Positions 63,788 to 64,000 of a stretch of DNA of 64,000 nucleotides are shown here, one piece after another. Each line of letters opens with the position of its first letter. Within the stretch, counting starts at the first letter, position 1. The notes under the pieces are model-generated. The model was not told where the DNA came from. It did no database searches and saw nothing but the letters and a program-made list of their open reading frames with translations. A program made the position numbers and the translations under genes. Source of the stretch: Agapetus fuscipes (taxonomy: Eukaryota > Arthropoda > Insecta > Trichoptera > Glossosomatidae); NCBI GenBank assembly GCA_951799405.1, contig OX637344.1, forward strand, positions 5,704,001-5,768,000, written 5' to 3'.

Positions 63788-64000
63788 ATACAATCTAAGT
63801 TGCATAGACGCATTAACATTTATAATTCATATTCAATGCACTACTTCACGGAGACACGAGTGAGTTTGCGCTTACAAATGCTGCATGTGTATTTACAAAT
63901 AAAAAATTTAAGCCTCTCATGACCATAAGCCCTGCAACTTTTGCTGACCTTTTCAGAAACAGGGGACACATTTGTTAAGTGAACCCATTTATGCGATATG
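63788..64000 (-). repeat. Family A repeat, cut by window edge
   Basis: ACAATCTAAGTTGCATAGAC at the tail, CACATTTGTTAAGTGAACCC near the right edge. Diverged. Confidence 0.7.

Overview
This is an AT-rich, intron-rich, repeat-dense animal window. Insect-type core promoters (TATA plus TCAGT initiator) in an LTR, a LINE whose ORF1 carries a baculovirus-FP-like C-terminal domain, and abundant SINEs, LINEs and gypsy-type LTR elements point to an insect, most likely a moth or butterfly. That placement is inference, because no mitochondrial or ribosomal marker is present.

Three host genes can be supported. (1) A plus-strand gene with seven visible coding exons, 18228-29271, encodes a repeat protein resembling the SAXO/MAP6-type microtubule stabilisers. 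Its first exon(s) are not identified. (2) A plus-strand gene with six coding exons, 31971-44732, encodes a 278-residue nuclear protein with two complete chromodomains, each on its own 147-bp exon. (3) A minus-strand gene with two exons, 54208-53353, encodes a 106-residue single-pass membrane protein that I do not recognise.

Most of the rest is transposable elements, often nested. 2170-3156 is a hAT deletion derivative. 3360-7410 is a Jockey/CR1-group LINE with broken ORF2. 8819-14416 is a degenerate gypsy-like element with about 1.09-kb LTRs, inserted in a tRNA-SINE. 14843-16500 is a stack of SINEs, a hAT MITE and a solo LTR. 56243-61679 is an 8-bp-TSD transposon carrying a 3.15-kb THAP/P-like element, which itself carries a MITE, a SINE-like repeat and LINE pieces. 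About 25 copies of one 245-bp interspersed repeat (called family A here), about seven copies of a tRNA-SINE (family B) and several copies of a 5S rRNA/tRNA chimeric SINE (family C) are scattered throughout. Long inverted repeats lie at 31.1, 49.4-50.4 and 54.6-56.2 kb, and a five-unit hairpin array at 35.8-36.0 kb.

The standout is 24782-27758, lying antisense in an intron of the SAXO-like gene. It is a compact LTR retrotransposon with two LTRs that read as identical (454 bp), a 4-bp target duplication, a tRNA-Leu-type primer-binding site and a polypurine tract. Its only ORF (564 codons) fuses a Gag-like SAP N-terminus to a host DEK chromatin-protein sequence without introns. It looks like a recent, non-autonomous retroelement that captured a cellular DEK cDNA, similar in principle to retroviral oncogene transduction.
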